A DNA stretch of 64,000 nucleotides from Thermoanaerobaculales bacterium (GCA_035358815.1 DAOPQC010000006.1:118456-182455), one strand, 5' to 3'. Positions 40,337 through 48,744 are shown, counted from the stretch's first letter. Translations and numbers: made by a program. Notes: a model not told the origin generated them from the sequence alone.

Positions 40337-40957
40337 ATGAGGCATCTGGTCATCGTCGTTGTAGGGTGCTGCCTGGTGGTCGCTGGCTGCTCGCGCGGTC
40401 CCGAGCCGGCGTCCGAGGTCACGGCCGCTGTCGAGTGGCAGCCGGTCGCGGCGGGCGACATGACCCCGGCCCAGCAAGCGCAGCAGGAGCTGGTGGCGAC
40501 GGCGACCAACTCGATGATGGCGGAGCTGTTGGGCGAGCTCCACGCGGCCCTCGACTCCGGCGGCGGCCCTGCCGGGATCGAGGCGTGCCGCTTGAAGGCG
40601 CCCGAGATCGCGGCCCGGGTCTCCGAGGAGTACGGGGTCGCGATCGGCCGCACCTCTGATCGCCTGCGCAACCCCGCCAACACGATGCCCGCATGGGCGG
40701 TGCGGACGGTCGCGGACGGGATCGCCGAGCCGACCTTCCTCGCCGGCCCCGGCGGCGAGCTGGGGGCCATGCTGCCGATCCGGCTGCGGGCCGAGTGCGA
40801 GATGTGCCACGGGCTGGCCGAGTCGATCGCCGAGGACATCCAGCGAGCCATCGCCACCTTCTATCCGGACGACCGGGCGGTGGGCTTCGTCGAGGGAGAC
40901 CTGCGCGGCTGGATCTGGGTCGAGGTCCCCCGCGGCGAGCCCGAAACCGCGCTCTGA
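40337..40957 (+). CDS. DUF3365-type mono-heme c lipoprotein
   Basis: 206 residues. The lipoprotein signal has lipobox 'VVAGC' (Cys18). The mature protein has one heme-c motif, CEMCH (near 155), and the DUF3365/Tll0287-like pattern 'CRLKAPEIAARVSEEYGVAIGRTSDRLRNPANTMPAWA'. Such heme-PAS-like proteins sense redox state or carry electrons in the periplasm. It is immediately upstream of cydA (27 bp) and probably in the same operon. It may deliver or sense electrons or oxygen for the bd oxidase; this is inference from context. GGGGGAGGGAG precedes the ATG. Confidence 0.85.
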   Translation: MRHLVIVVVGCCLVVAGCSRGPEPASEVTAAVEWQPVAAGDMTPAQQAQQELVATATNSMMAELLGELHAALDSGGGPAGIEACRLKAPEIAARVSEEYGVAIGRTSDRLRNPANTMPAWAVRTVADGIAEPTFLAGPGGELGAMLPIRLRAECEMCHGLAESIAEDIQRAIATFYPDDRAVGFVEGDLRGWIWVEVPRGEPETAL

Positions 40958-40984
40958 TGCCAGAGCCCCTGAGGTGATCGGCCC

Positions 40985-42502
40985 ATGGATGTCGTGCTGC
41001 TGGCGCGCCTGCAGTTTGCGCTGACGATCGCCTTTCACTACATCTTCCCGCCGCTGACCATCGGCATGGGCGTGGTGATGGTCTTCCTCGAGGCCCGCTA
41101 CCTCGCCACCGGTGACCGCATCTACGAGGTCGCGGCTCGCTTCTGGACCCGGATCTTCGCCCTCAACTTCGCGATCGGCGTCGCCACCGGGATCGTCATG
41201 GAGTTCCAGTTCGGCACCAACTGGGCCGCGTACTCCCGTTTCGTCGGCGACGTCTTCGGCTCGGCGCTGGCCGCCGAGGGGATCTTCGCGTTCTTCCTCG
41301 AGTCCGGCTTCCTCGCCCTGCTGGTCTTCGGCTGGGACCGGATCTCGCCCAAGATGCACTTCTTCTCGACCTGCATGGTGGCGCTCGGATCGATCTTCTC
41401 CTCGGTGTGGATCGTCGTCGCCAACAGCTGGCAGCAGACGCCCGCCGGCCACCACATCGTGCCCCTGCTGCGCGACGGCAGGCCCCTGGTCATCGACGGC
41501 GAGCCGGTGCTGCGGGCCGAGATCGTCGACTTCTGGGCGCTGGTCTTCAACCCCTCGACGGTTCATCGGCTGGTCCACGTCTGGATCGGCGCCTTCATCC
41601 TCGGCTCGTTCTTCATCATGTCGATCTCGGCCTACTACCTGCTGCGGCGCCGCCACGTCGAGTTCGCGAGGCGGTCGCTCGAGGGCGCGCTGCTGTTCGC
41701 CACCATCGCGTCGCTCGCCGCGGTCGTCTCGGGCCACTTCCAGGCGCGGACGGTCTATCGGTACCAGCCGGCGAAGCTCGCCGCCTTCGAGGCCCACTAC
41801 CGGACCGGGCCGGCCGACCTGAGCCTGATCGGCGTGCCCGACGACGCCGCCGAGAGGATCCGCTTCAACCTGGCGATCCCGGGCGGCCTGAGCTTCCTCG
41901 TCCACGACGACTTCGATCAGCCGGTGGTCGGGCTCGACCGCTTCCGGCCCGCCGACCGCCCGCCGGTCCTGCTCTCCTTCGCCAGCTACCACGTCATGAT
42001 CGGCCTCGGCACGCTGTTCGTGGTCGTCACCCTGCTCGCCGCCTTCCTGTACTGGCGCCGGCGCCTCTTCGAGACCCGCTGGCTGCTGTGGGTGCTGGTG
42101 TTCGCGGTGGCCGGCCCGGTCATCGCCAACGAGCTCGGCTGGGTCGCCGCCGAGGTCGGCCGCCAGCCCTGGATCGTCCACCCGCCGGTGGCGTGGACCG
42201 AGGGCGGCGATCTGGTGGTCGGACCCGACGGGGTCGTGAGCTACGACGAGTCGCTCGGCCTGCGCACCGCCGACGCGGTCAGCCCGGCGGTCGAGGCCTC
42301 CCAGGTCGCGGCGTCCATCGCGGCCTTCGGCCTCATCTACGCCTGCCTGCTCGCGGTGTGGCTCTACCTGCTGGACAAGAAGATCCGTCACGGCCCGGAG
42401 CCGCTGGCGGCACCCGACGCCGCCGGCCGTGAGGGAGTCGTCGCGGTCGCGGCCCGCCTCCAGGATCATTCGGACTCGCTGACCGGGTCGGCCGAAAGCT
42501 GA
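40985..42502 (+). CDS. cydA: Cytochrome bd quinol oxidase subunit I
   Basis: 505 residues, nine transmembrane helices expected. Characteristic segments are 'LARLQFALTIAFHYIFPPLTIG' (His of heme b595/d), 'EFQFGTNWAAYSRFVGDVFG', 'FAFFLESGFLALLVFGWDR' and 'GWVAAEVGRQPW' near 385-397 (quinol-oxidation motif). The Q-loop is of the short type, as in CIO-type enzymes. It oxidises quinol and reduces O2 to water with high affinity, generating proton motive force without pumping. It is followed after 16 bp by cydB. No cydX-like mini-gene was found after cydB, and no cydDC transporter is present. Confidence 0.96.
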   Translation: MDVVLLARLQFALTIAFHYIFPPLTIGMGVVMVFLEARYLATGDRIYEVAARFWTRIFALNFAIGVATGIVMEFQFGTNWAAYSRFVGDVFGSALAAEGIFAFFLESGFLALLVFGWDRISPKMHFFSTCMVALGSIFSSVWIVVANSWQQTPAGHHIVPLLRDGRPLVIDGEPVLRAEIVDFWALVFNPSTVHRLVHVWIGAFILGSFFIMSISAYYLLRRRHVEFARRSLEGALLFATIASLAAVVSGHFQARTVYRYQPAKLAAFEAHYRTGPADLSLIGVPDDAAERIRFNLAIPGGLSFLVHDDFDQPVVGLDRFRPADRPPVLLSFASYHVMIGLGTLFVVVTLLAAFLYWRRRLFETRWLLWVLVFAVAGPVIANELGWVAAEVGRQPWIVHPPVAWTEGGDLVVGPDGVVSYDESLGLRTADAVSPAVEASQVAASIAAFGLIYACLLAVWLYLLDKKIRHGPEPLAAPDAAGREGVVAVAARLQDHSDSLTGSAES

Positions 42503-42518
42503 TGAGGGGAGGTCCGGC

Positions 42519-43547
42519 GTGGACTGGGCCACACTGTGCGTGATCTGGTTCGCACTCGAGGGCGTGCTGCTCACCGGCTACGCCATTCTCGACGGCTTCG
42601 ACCTCGGCATCGGCATCCTCCATCCGTTCGCGCCGAAGACCGAGGAGGAACGGCGGGTCGCCATCAACTCGATCGGACCGCTCTGGGACGGCAACGAGGT
42701 CTGGCTGGTGACCTTCGGCGGGGCGCTGTTCGCCGCCTTTCCTGAAGCCTACGCGACGGTGTTCTCGGGCTTCTACAGCGCCTTCATGCTGCTGCTGTTC
42801 GCGCTGATCTTCCGCGCGGTGTCGATGGAGTTCCGCTCCAAGGTGGCAAGCCCGCGCTGGCAGCGGTTCTGGGACTGGAGCTTCTTCGGCGGCTCGGCCC
42901 TCGCCACCCTGCTGTTCGGCGTCGCCGTCGGCAACGCGATCCTCGGCATCCCGCTCGACCACCGGGGCGACTTCACCGGCACGCTGCTCGACCAGCTGGG
43001 CCCCTACCCGGTCCTGGTCGGAGCGATGACCGTCGCGCTGTTCGCGATGCACGGGGGGCTGTTCCTGTACCTCAAGACCGAGGGCGCCTTCCAGGCGCGG
43101 CTGCGCGACTGGATGTGGCGAAGCTGGGGGCTCTTCCTGGTCACCTACATGCTGACGACCATGTACACCCTGGTGGAGGTCCCCCGTGCGACCGCCAACT
43201 TCGAGCACTGGCCGTTGGCGGCCGCGGTGGTGATCGTCAACGTCCTGGCCGTCGCCAACATCCCGCGCTGCCTGCACTGGGGACGGCCGGGACAGGCGTT
43301 CATATCGAGCTGTGTCGTGATCGCGACCTTGACGCTGTTGTTCGGGCTCGCGCTCTATCCTAACCTGGTGACGGCGAGCAACGATCCGGCCAACTCGGTC
43401 ACCATCTTCAGCGCCGCCTCGAGCCCCAAGACGCTGACCATCATGCTGATCATCGCCGCGGTGGGCATGCCGTTCGTGCTGGCCTACACCGGGATCATCT
43501 ACTGGGCCTTCCGCGGCAAGGTACGGCTCGACGAGCACAGCTACTAG
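42519..43547 (+). CDS. cydB: Cytochrome bd quinol oxidase subunit II
   Basis: 342 residues, eight hydrophobic helices. The family N-terminus 'ALEGVLLTGYAILDGFDLGIGILHPF' is followed by 'GPLWDGNEVWLVTFGGALFAAFPEAYA', diagnostic for CydB. 'VTIFSAASSPKTLTIMLIIA' and the terminal 'YTGIIYWAFRGKV' complete the match. It forms the structural partner of CydA. The GTG start at 42519 has GGGGAGG six bases upstream. Its stop codon abuts the inverted-repeat element at 43546-43630, so that element closes the operon. Confidence 0.95.
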   Translation: MDWATLCVIWFALEGVLLTGYAILDGFDLGIGILHPFAPKTEEERRVAINSIGPLWDGNEVWLVTFGGALFAAFPEAYATVFSGFYSAFMLLLFALIFRAVSMEFRSKVASPRWQRFWDWSFFGGSALATLLFGVAVGNAILGIPLDHRGDFTGTLLDQLGPYPVLVGAMTVALFAMHGGLFLYLKTEGAFQARLRDWMWRSWGLFLVTYMLTTMYTLVEVPRATANFEHWPLAAAVVIVNVLAVANIPRCLHWGRPGQAFISSCVVIATLTLLFGLALYPNLVTASNDPANSVTIFSAASSPKTLTIMLIIAAVGMPFVLAYTGIIYWAFRGKVRLDEHSY

Positions 43548-43630
43548 CCCGCATGTCTCACCGCCCTCCTGAATCGAGGTGCAAGTGACCGGTAGGCGGT
43601 ACCACCGGAGGTCGCTGAGAAATGCGGGCT
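43546..43630. repeat. 85-bp element with terminal inverted repeats AGCCCGCATgTCTCA / TGAGAaATGCGGGCT
   Basis: The ends (43546-43560 and 43616-43630) are 15-bp inverted repeats with one mismatch. The first begins inside the cydB stop codon. A copy of the left end, AGCCCGCGTTTCTCA, occurs at the corresponding place after the FAD oxidoreductase gene (58147-58161), again overlapping the stop codon. It looks like a MITE or REP-type unit targeted to, or functioning at, gene 3' ends. Confidence 0.65.
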
Positions 43631-43780
43631 GTGGAGAGAAGCGGGTATCGGTCTTGGTGAGGTTGGGGGGCGCCGCGGAGGAAGCGTTGCAGGTCGGCCC
43701 GGCCGCCGCGCCGCGCCCGCTCGACCCCTGACCGTGTCGTTGGTGATACCCTGATGTGCCGAGCGCCGAAGGGGGGCACC

Positions 43781-44281
43781 ATGGCAGACCGGACGAAGAG
43801 CATCGAGCTGCTCAACGCGGCGATCGCCGACGAGCTCGCGACCATCCACCAGTACATGTACTTCCACTTCCGGCTCGACGACCTCGGCTACGCGCCGCTG
43901 GCGACCCTGCTCAGGCAGACCGCGATCCAGGAGATGCTCCACGCCGAGCAGATCGCCGAGCGCATCCTCTTCCTCGGCGGCGAGGTCGAGATGAAGGTCG
44001 GCCGCGAGGTGGAGAAGATCCACGACGCGCACGAGATGGTCGCCCGGGCCAAGCAGCTCGAGCAGGAGGCCATCGACATGTACAACCGGTTTGCCGCCGA
44101 GGCCGGCAACATCCCGGACTCCGGATCGAAGAAGCTGTTCGAGGCGCTGGTCGATGAGGAAGAGCTCCACTGGGACCAGTTCGACCAGCAGGCCGAGCAC
44201 ATCGAGCGCTTCGGCGAGCAGTACCTCGCGTTGCAGTCGTTCCAGGGGGAGGGCGGGCCGGGCGGTCAGCCGCCAGCGTGA
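43781..44281 (+). CDS. bfr: Bacterioferritin
   Basis: 166 residues, four-helix ferritin-like fold. Ferroxidase-site residues appear as 'LNAAIADELATIHQYMYFHF', 'EMLHAEQIAERILFLGG' (ExxH) and 'LFEALVDEEELHWDQFDQQ'. Met in 'EMLH' corresponds to the axial heme ligand of bacterioferritins. It oxidises Fe(II) and stores ferric iron as a 24-mer. GGGGGG lies about five bases before the ATG at 43781; a possible ATG nine codons earlier lacks this. The following gene is a metal transporter, but 134 bp separate them. Confidence 0.92.
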   Translation: MADRTKSIELLNAAIADELATIHQYMYFHFRLDDLGYAPLATLLRQTAIQEMLHAEQIAERILFLGGEVEMKVGREVEKIHDAHEMVARAKQLEQEAIDMYNRFAAEAGNIPDSGSKKLFEALVDEEELHWDQFDQQAEHIERFGEQYLALQSFQGEGGPGGQPPA

Positions 44282-44415
44282 CCGCTCAACGCACAGGGAG
44301 GCCGGCAGCGGCCGGAGGGCGGCGCGCCTCGGAACCCGGTTGCGCCGGCGCCGGTGGTCGCCGTCGAAGGGGCCGTGACGTGGTCGACGAATCGATCCGC
44401 ACGAGGGAGTAGCGA

Positions 44416-45129
44416 GTGACACCCGAGCTCGTTGCCCTGGTGATCACCGCCGCCTCCATCGGTGTCGGACACACCCTGCTCGGACCCGACCACTACCTGC
44501 CGTTCGTCGTCCTCGCCCGCGCCCGCGGCTGGTCCAGGCCCTTCACCGTTCTCGTCACCACGCTGTGCGGCATCGGCCACGTCGGCTCGTCGGTTGTTCT
44601 GGGCATGGTCGGCATTGCCCTCGGCATCGCCGTGGCCAGGGTCGAGGGAATTGAGTCCGCCCGCGGCGACATCGCCGCCTGGCTCCTCACCGCCTTCGGG
44701 CTCGTTTACATGGTCTGGGGCCTCCGGCGCGCGGCCCGCCACCGCACCCACAGCCACGTCCATGCCCACGCCGACGGCGAAACCCACGTCCACCTGCACG
44801 ATCACGAGCAGGCTCACCTCCATCCCCACGACCATGGCCGGGAGACGCCGTCCCTCACGCCCTGGGTGCTGTTTACCATCTTCGTGTTCGGCCCGTGCGA
44901 GCCGCTGATCCCGATCCTGATGTACCCCGCCGCGGCGGACAGCGCTTTCGGCGTCGCGCTGGTGGCCGGCGTGTTCGGCGCCGCGACCATCCTGACCATG
45001 CTGGCGATCGTGCTGCTGCTGTCCTTCGGGCTCAGCCGGATCCCGACCCGCGGCCTCGAGCGCTACTCGCACGCACTCGCCGGCCTCGCGATCTTCCTCT
45101 GCGGCGTGGCGATCCACCTCGGCTTGTGA
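44416..45129 (+). CDS. NicO/RcnA-like Ni/Co transporter family membrane protein
   Basis: 237 residues, about six transmembrane helices. The first carries 'GVGHTLLGPDHYLPFVVLARA' (the HxxxPDH-like metal motif) and the second 'LCGIGHVGSSVVLG'. A histidine-rich cytoplasmic loop lies at about 115-145 ('HSHVHAHADGETHVHLHDHE'), the usual metal-chelating loop of nickel/cobalt efflux and urease-accessory-type transporters. No urease or hydrogenase genes are nearby, so efflux or metal homeostasis is the likelier role. A GTG start has GAGGGAG upstream. It ends six bases before the end of a convergent methyltransferase gene. Confidence 0.82.
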   Translation: MTPELVALVITAASIGVGHTLLGPDHYLPFVVLARARGWSRPFTVLVTTLCGIGHVGSSVVLGMVGIALGIAVARVEGIESARGDIAAWLLTAFGLVYMVWGLRRAARHRTHSHVHAHADGETHVHLHDHEQAHLHPHDHGRETPSLTPWVLFTIFVFGPCEPLIPILMYPAAADSAFGVALVAGVFGAATILTMLAIVLLLSFGLSRIPTRGLERYSHALAGLAIFLCGVAIHLGL

Positions 45130-45135
45130 GCTGCC

Positions 45136-45705
45136 TCAGCAGCCACCGCGAGCCAGGGCGAGCAGCACCGCCCGTGATCGCGCGATCGTGGGCCGGGTCT
45201 CCACGGTGAGGCCAGCGGCCTCGGCCGCCGCGAGCTCAGCGTCGAGCTCCTCCGCCGTCACGTGACCCGACGGCTCGGCCAGGAGTGCGCGGCCCGTCGG
45301 CGACAGGAGCGCCGCAAGCTCGGCCATCAGACACTGCACATCCGGAACCTCGTGCGCGACGGCGAAGAGCAGTGCGAAGTCGACTCGGCCGGCGAGATCG
45401 GTGAGCCCGAGGCTGTCCGCAGCGCAGCCGCGCGTCTCGATGATCGTCGACAGATCGGCGCGGCGGGCGCGCCGCTCGAGCGTGCGCAGCATGCGCGCCT
45501 GCAGATCGACCGCGACCACCCGGCCGGTCGGCCCGACGAGCCTCGCCATGGGGAGCGTGAAGAAGCCCATCGCGCAGCCGACGTCGACCACCGTCATGCC
45601 GGGCCTCACCAGCGGCTCGAGGATCCGCCTCGGGTCTTGCCCCCACCTGCGGAATGGGCTCAACAGGGCGTAGCCGATCCACCACGGGCACACGCTGTGC
45701 GGCAT
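45136..45705 (-). CDS. Class I SAM-dependent methyltransferase
   Basis: 189 residues. The SAM-binding motif I is 'VVDVGCAMGFFTLPMARLVG'; motif II 'GRVVAVDLQARML' places the acidic residue. Post-I 'FALLFAVAHEVPD' and 'RALLAEPSGHV' follow. It is similar to small UbiE/COQ5-like methyltransferases; the substrate is unknown. The ATG at 45705 has GGAGGGCG upstream. The leader contains a hairpin at 45730-45750 (GCTGCCTC-N5-GAGGCAGC), which might modulate expression. Confidence 0.82.
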   Translation of the reverse strand: MPHSVCPWWIGYALLSPFRRWGQDPRRILEPLVRPGMTVVDVGCAMGFFTLPMARLVGPTGRVVAVDLQARMLRTLERRARRADLSTIIETRGCAADSLGLTDLAGRVDFALLFAVAHEVPDVQCLMAELAALLSPTGRALLAEPSGHVTAEELDAELAAAEAAGLTVETRPTIARSRAVLLALARGGC

Positions 45706-45770
45706 CGGTTCGCCCTCCGTTCAACCTCGGCTGCCTCGGCCGGAGGCAGCAACAGCCTACGCCATCCTCG

Positions 45771-46019
45771 GTGTCGGCCGAGATGGCAGTGAAGCTCGGC
45801 GCCGCCTTCCGGACGACCCCGGAGTTCTGGCTCAACGCCCAGAAGGCCGTCGACCTCTACCGCGCGGAGAAGAAGCTCGGCAAGCTTCCGTCCCCGCTGC
45901 TCAAGGCGAGCCAGGGAGCTGGCAGCGCGACTCGGGGCCCCCCTGAAGAGCGCATGCACACGCTCCCAGCCGTTCTCGCGTTTGGGAGCCGGGATGGCGC
46001 TCGCGAGTCGGCTCTCTGA
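45771..46019 (+). pseudogene. Fragment of a HigA-type antitoxin gene
   Basis: The translation 'SVSAEMAVKLGAAFRTTPEFWLNAQKAVDLY' is the second half of an XRE/HigA antitoxin; compare 'VTPEMAARLGKYCGNGPQLWLNMQNAFDLW' in the intact higA at 46391. The N-terminal half, including the first helix-turn-helix helix, is missing, and there is no start or ribosome binding site. The C-terminal tail is long and unrelated. Remnant of an older toxin-antitoxin unit. Confidence 0.7.
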
Positions 46020-46026
46020 CACTGAC

Positions 46027-46047
46027 TTGTCAACTCATGATTGACAA
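46027..46047. promoter_or_regulatory. Operator-like inverted repeat TTGTCAA-N7-TTGACAA at higBA
   Basis: A perfect 7-bp inverted repeat with a 7-bp spacer; its right half is the -35 element of the higB promoter. This is the expected place for HigA (or HigBA complex) to bind and repress the operon. Confidence 0.65.
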
Positions 46048-46069
46048 CAGACAACCGACGGTTTACACT
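46041..46069 (+). promoter_or_regulatory. Sigma-70 promoter TTGACA-N17-TACACT for higBA
   Basis: -35 TTGACA (46041-46046), 17-bp spacer, -10 TACACT (46064-46069). Six bases follow, then the GTG of higB at 46076, where transcription should start. The mRNA is therefore predicted leaderless. Confidence 0.75.
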
Positions 46070-46075
46070 CATGCC

Positions 46076-46354
46076 GTGATACGAACGTGGCGGCACAAGG
46101 GCCTGAAGGAGTTCTTCGAGAAAGGCCGGAGCCGTCGAGTTCGTCCTGACCTGCAGGCGCGAGTGCTTCTGATGCTCGACGCGCTGGACGCGGCGACCAT
46201 GCCATCGGATCTCTGGATTCCGGGGTTCGATTTCCACCAACTGCGGGGGTTTCGGCCGCCGCGTTACTCGATCCACGTCAACGGCCCGTGGTGTATCACC
46301 TTCGAGATTCGGGAAGGTGACGCACTCCGAGTGGACCTGGAGCAGTACCATTGA
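46076..46354 (+). CDS. higB: HigB/RelE-family toxin
   Basis: 92 residues from the GTG at 46076. Family pattern: 'VIRTWRHKGLKEFFEKG' at the start, 'LDALDAATMPSDLWIPGFDFHQLRGFRPPRYSIHVNGPWCITFEIREGDA' in segments through the middle, and terminal 'DLEQYH'. HigB toxins are ribosome-dependent mRNA endonucleases. The terminal histidine and the Arg/Lys residues expected for catalysis are present. An in-frame ATG at 46037 would place the start upstream of its own promoter, so it is rejected. The region is visibly less GC-rich than its neighbours, in line with lateral acquisition. higA follows 36 bp downstream. Confidence 0.88.
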   Translation: MIRTWRHKGLKEFFEKGRSRRVRPDLQARVLLMLDALDAATMPSDLWIPGFDFHQLRGFRPPRYSIHVNGPWCITFEIREGDALRVDLEQYH

Positions 46355-46390
46355 GGCCCCGCGATGAAAGGTGAATCAAGGAGGCCGACC

Positions 46391-46693
46391 GTGGCTGACG
46401 TCAGGGGCAGGACCCCGAATCACCCCGGCACTCTGTTGCGCGAGATCGTGCTGCCCGCGATGCGCGTGAGCATCGCGCAGGCCGCTCGCGAGATGGGTAT
46501 CAGCCGGCAGCAGCTGCACAAGATCCTCAGCGGCAACGGCAGGGTGACGCCGGAGATGGCCGCGCGGCTCGGCAAGTACTGCGGCAACGGCCCGCAGCTC
46601 TGGCTCAACATGCAGAACGCCTTCGATCTCTGGCACGCCCAGCACGCTCTCGCTGCCGAGCTCGGCGAAATCCCATGCCGAGCGGTGGGATAG
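46391..46693 (+). CDS. higA: HigA-family antitoxin
   Basis: 100 residues from the GTG at 46391, chosen because AAGGAGG lies six bases upstream; an ATG at 46364 lacks a site. The XRE-type helix-turn-helix is 'SIAQAAREMGISRQQLHKILSGNGRVTPEMAARLGKYCG', with the HigA hallmarks 'NHPGTLLREIVLPAM' before it and 'LWLNMQNAFDLW' after it. It neutralises HigB and represses the operon, probably through the inverted repeat at 46027-46047. Confidence 0.9.
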   Translation: MADVRGRTPNHPGTLLREIVLPAMRVSIAQAAREMGISRQQLHKILSGNGRVTPEMAARLGKYCGNGPQLWLNMQNAFDLWHAQHALAAELGEIPCRAVG

Positions 46694-47241
46694 TCCGGCA
46701 CGGTCCGAGGTGCCGTGGTCGAGGCCTGTCGACCGCCTCCTCGGTCAGGTGGTGACGACGCGAGGCGCGACCCCGCCGGGCCTGCCGAAGTGTGGCACGG
46801 CATCGAAAGAGTGCCCGGCACGGTTGTTGACTTTGTGGTGGCCGGGCGTGCATGTCGCTCAGGTCTGGACTCGACGAACTCCCAGAGCGGGTTGATCGAT
46901 TGCCCATCGATATGGCGTGCTGCACCGCGGCCGGCTCCCCACGAGCACGATCAGCCGATCGTCCTCGATGGTGTAGAGAATGCGCCAGTCGCCTTCGAGG
47001 ACCCGGTGAGACGTCCCCGACGTACCTTGCAGCTGGACCGCGCCCCGCGGCCTCCGGTCGGTCGCGGGCCTCCACATCCTCCGATAGACTCGTTGCTGGA
47101 CCGCCCAAGCCAACGACACAATTTCAACCGAACTCCTCGACCCGAGGTCGTCGCCGGGCGCGACGACCAAGGGCATCCAGAGTAGCGGGGCCCAAGGTGC
47201 TCTGTCAGGATGGTCACAGTCAATCCACGGAGGGCAGGCCG
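46694..47241. other. Degraded region between higA and glpK
   Basis: No intact gene is present in these 548 bp. A RelE-like remnant lies on the minus strand (separate entry). The rest shows no recognisable coding or repeat structure. Confidence 0.6.
46859..47176 (-). pseudogene. Remnant of a RelE/ParE-type toxin gene
   Basis: The stretch 'RPRGAVQLQGTSGTSHRV' followed by 'LEGDWRILYTIEDDRLIVLV' is the core and C-terminal strand of RelE/ParE toxins. 'VQQRVYRRM' upstream matches the second helix. The N-terminal strand is not recognisable, and after 'VLVGSRP' the frame runs into unrelated sequence instead of the usual 'GHRREVY' end. No ribosome binding site and no antitoxin gene are adjacent. Frameshifted and truncated. 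Confidence 0.6.
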
Positions 47242-48744
47242 ATGGCGGAGTTCGTCGGAGCGATCGACCAGGGAACGACGAGCACGCGCTTCATGGTCTT
47301 CGACGGCAACGGCACGCCGGTCGCGAGCCGCCAGCTCGAGCACGAGCAGATCCTCCCCCGCCCCGGCTGGGTCGAGCACGATCCGGTCGAGATCTTCGAG
47401 CGCACCGCGACCGTCGTCCGGGGGGCCCTGTCGAACGCCGGGCTCGACGCCTCGAACCTGGCGGCGATCGGCCTCACCAACCAGCGGGAGACGACGGTGG
47501 TGTGGGACCCGGTGACCGGCCGGCCCTGGTGCAACGCCATCGTCTGGCAGGACACCCGGACCGACCAGCTGATGCGCGAGCTCGAGGCGTCCGGACAGGG
47601 CGACCGGATCCGGGCGGTCTCCGGCCTGCCGCCCGCCACCTACTTCTCGGCCGGCAAGATCCGCTGGATCCTCGACCATGTCGACGGCGTTCGGAAAGCC
47701 GCCGGCCGCGGCCGGGCGCTGTTCGGGACCATCGACAGCTGGCTGCTGTGGAACCTCACCGGCGGCGTTCACGGCGGCGTGCACGCAACCGACATCACCA
47801 ACGCCAGCCGGACGATGCTGATGTCGCTGCGGTCTCTCGAGTGGGACGACGGCCTGCTCGAGGCGCTCGGCATCCCTCGCCCGATGCTTCCCGCCATCCA
47901 CCCGTCGGCCTCGGAGTTCGGCGAGACGTCGGAGCTTGGGCCGTTCGGGCGCCGGGTGCCGATCCGCGCCGTCCTCGGCGACCAGCAGGCCGCCACCGTC
48001 GGCCAGGCCTGCTTTCGCCCCGGCGAGGCGAAGAACACCTACGGCACCGGCAACTTCATGCTCATGAACACCGGCGGCGAGATCGTGCCATCCAAGGCCG
48101 GGCTTCTGACCACGGTCTGCTACGGTTTCGAGGGCAGCCCGGCTGCCTACGCGCTCGAGGGGTCGGTCGCTGTCACCGGTGCCGCGGTGCAGTGGCTGCG
48201 TGACCAGATCGGCCTCATCGGCAGCGCCGCCGAGATCGAGGGCCTCGCGGGCCGCGTCGCGGACAACGGCGGCGTCTACTTCGTGCCCGCGTTCTCCGGG
48301 CTGTTCGCGCCCTACTGGCGCTCCGACGCCCGCGGCGTGATCGTCGGCCTCACCCGGTACAGCGAGCGCGGCCACCTGGCGCGGGCGACGCTCGAGGCCA
48401 TCTGCTTCCAGACCCGCGACGTGCTGCACGCGATGGAGCAGGACTCCGGGATCGCCCTCGAGGTCATCAAGGCGGACGGCGGCGCCACCGCGAACGACAC
48501 TCTGATGCAGCTCCAGGCCGACATCCTCGGCGTGTCCGTGGTGCGGCCCCGGATCACGGAGACCACGTCGCTGGGCGTCGCGTCCGCAGCCGGCCTCGCC
48601 TCGGGGCTGTGGAGCGACCTCGAGCAGATCCGACAGAACTGGAAGGTCGACCGCCGGTGGGACCCAAGCTGGTCCGCTGACCGCCGGGAGGCCGCCTACC
48701 GGGGTTGGAGGCGCGCAGTCGACAGGACTCTCGACCTGGCGTGA
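47242..48744 (+). CDS. glpK: Glycerol kinase
   Basis: 500 residues, an FGGY kinase of standard length. Key segments are 'GAIDQGTTSTRFMVFD' (ATP phosphate loop), 'GLTNQRETTVVWD', 'NAIVWQDTRT', 'GKIRWILDHV', 'TIDSWLLWNLTGG', 'VLGDQQAATVGQACF', 'KNTYGTGNFMLMNTG' and 'KADGGATANDTLMQ'. It phosphorylates glycerol to sn-glycerol 3-phosphate. glpF and glpD are not adjacent. GGAGGG lies about nine bases upstream of the ATG. Confidence 0.97.
   Translation: MAEFVGAIDQGTTSTRFMVFDGNGTPVASRQLEHEQILPRPGWVEHDPVEIFERTATVVRGALSNAGLDASNLAAIGLTNQRETTVVWDPVTGRPWCNAIVWQDTRTDQLMRELEASGQGDRIRAVSGLPPATYFSAGKIRWILDHVDGVRKAAGRGRALFGTIDSWLLWNLTGGVHGGVHATDITNASRTMLMSLRSLEWDDGLLEALGIPRPMLPAIHPSASEFGETSELGPFGRRVPIRAVLGDQQAATVGQACFRPGEAKNTYGTGNFMLMNTGGEIVPSKAGLLTTVCYGFEGSPAAYALEGSVAVTGAAVQWLRDQIGLIGSAAEIEGLAGRVADNGGVYFVPAFSGLFAPYWRSDARGVIVGLTRYSERGHLARATLEAICFQTRDVLHAMEQDSGIALEVIKADGGATANDTLMQLQADILGVSVVRPRITETTSLGVASAAGLASGLWSDLEQIRQNWKVDRRWDPSWSADRREAAYRGWRRAVDRTLDLA

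Noticed and set aside
46037..46075. Upstream ATG start for higB
   Set aside because: It overlaps the -35 element of the higB promoter, so it would not be on the transcript.
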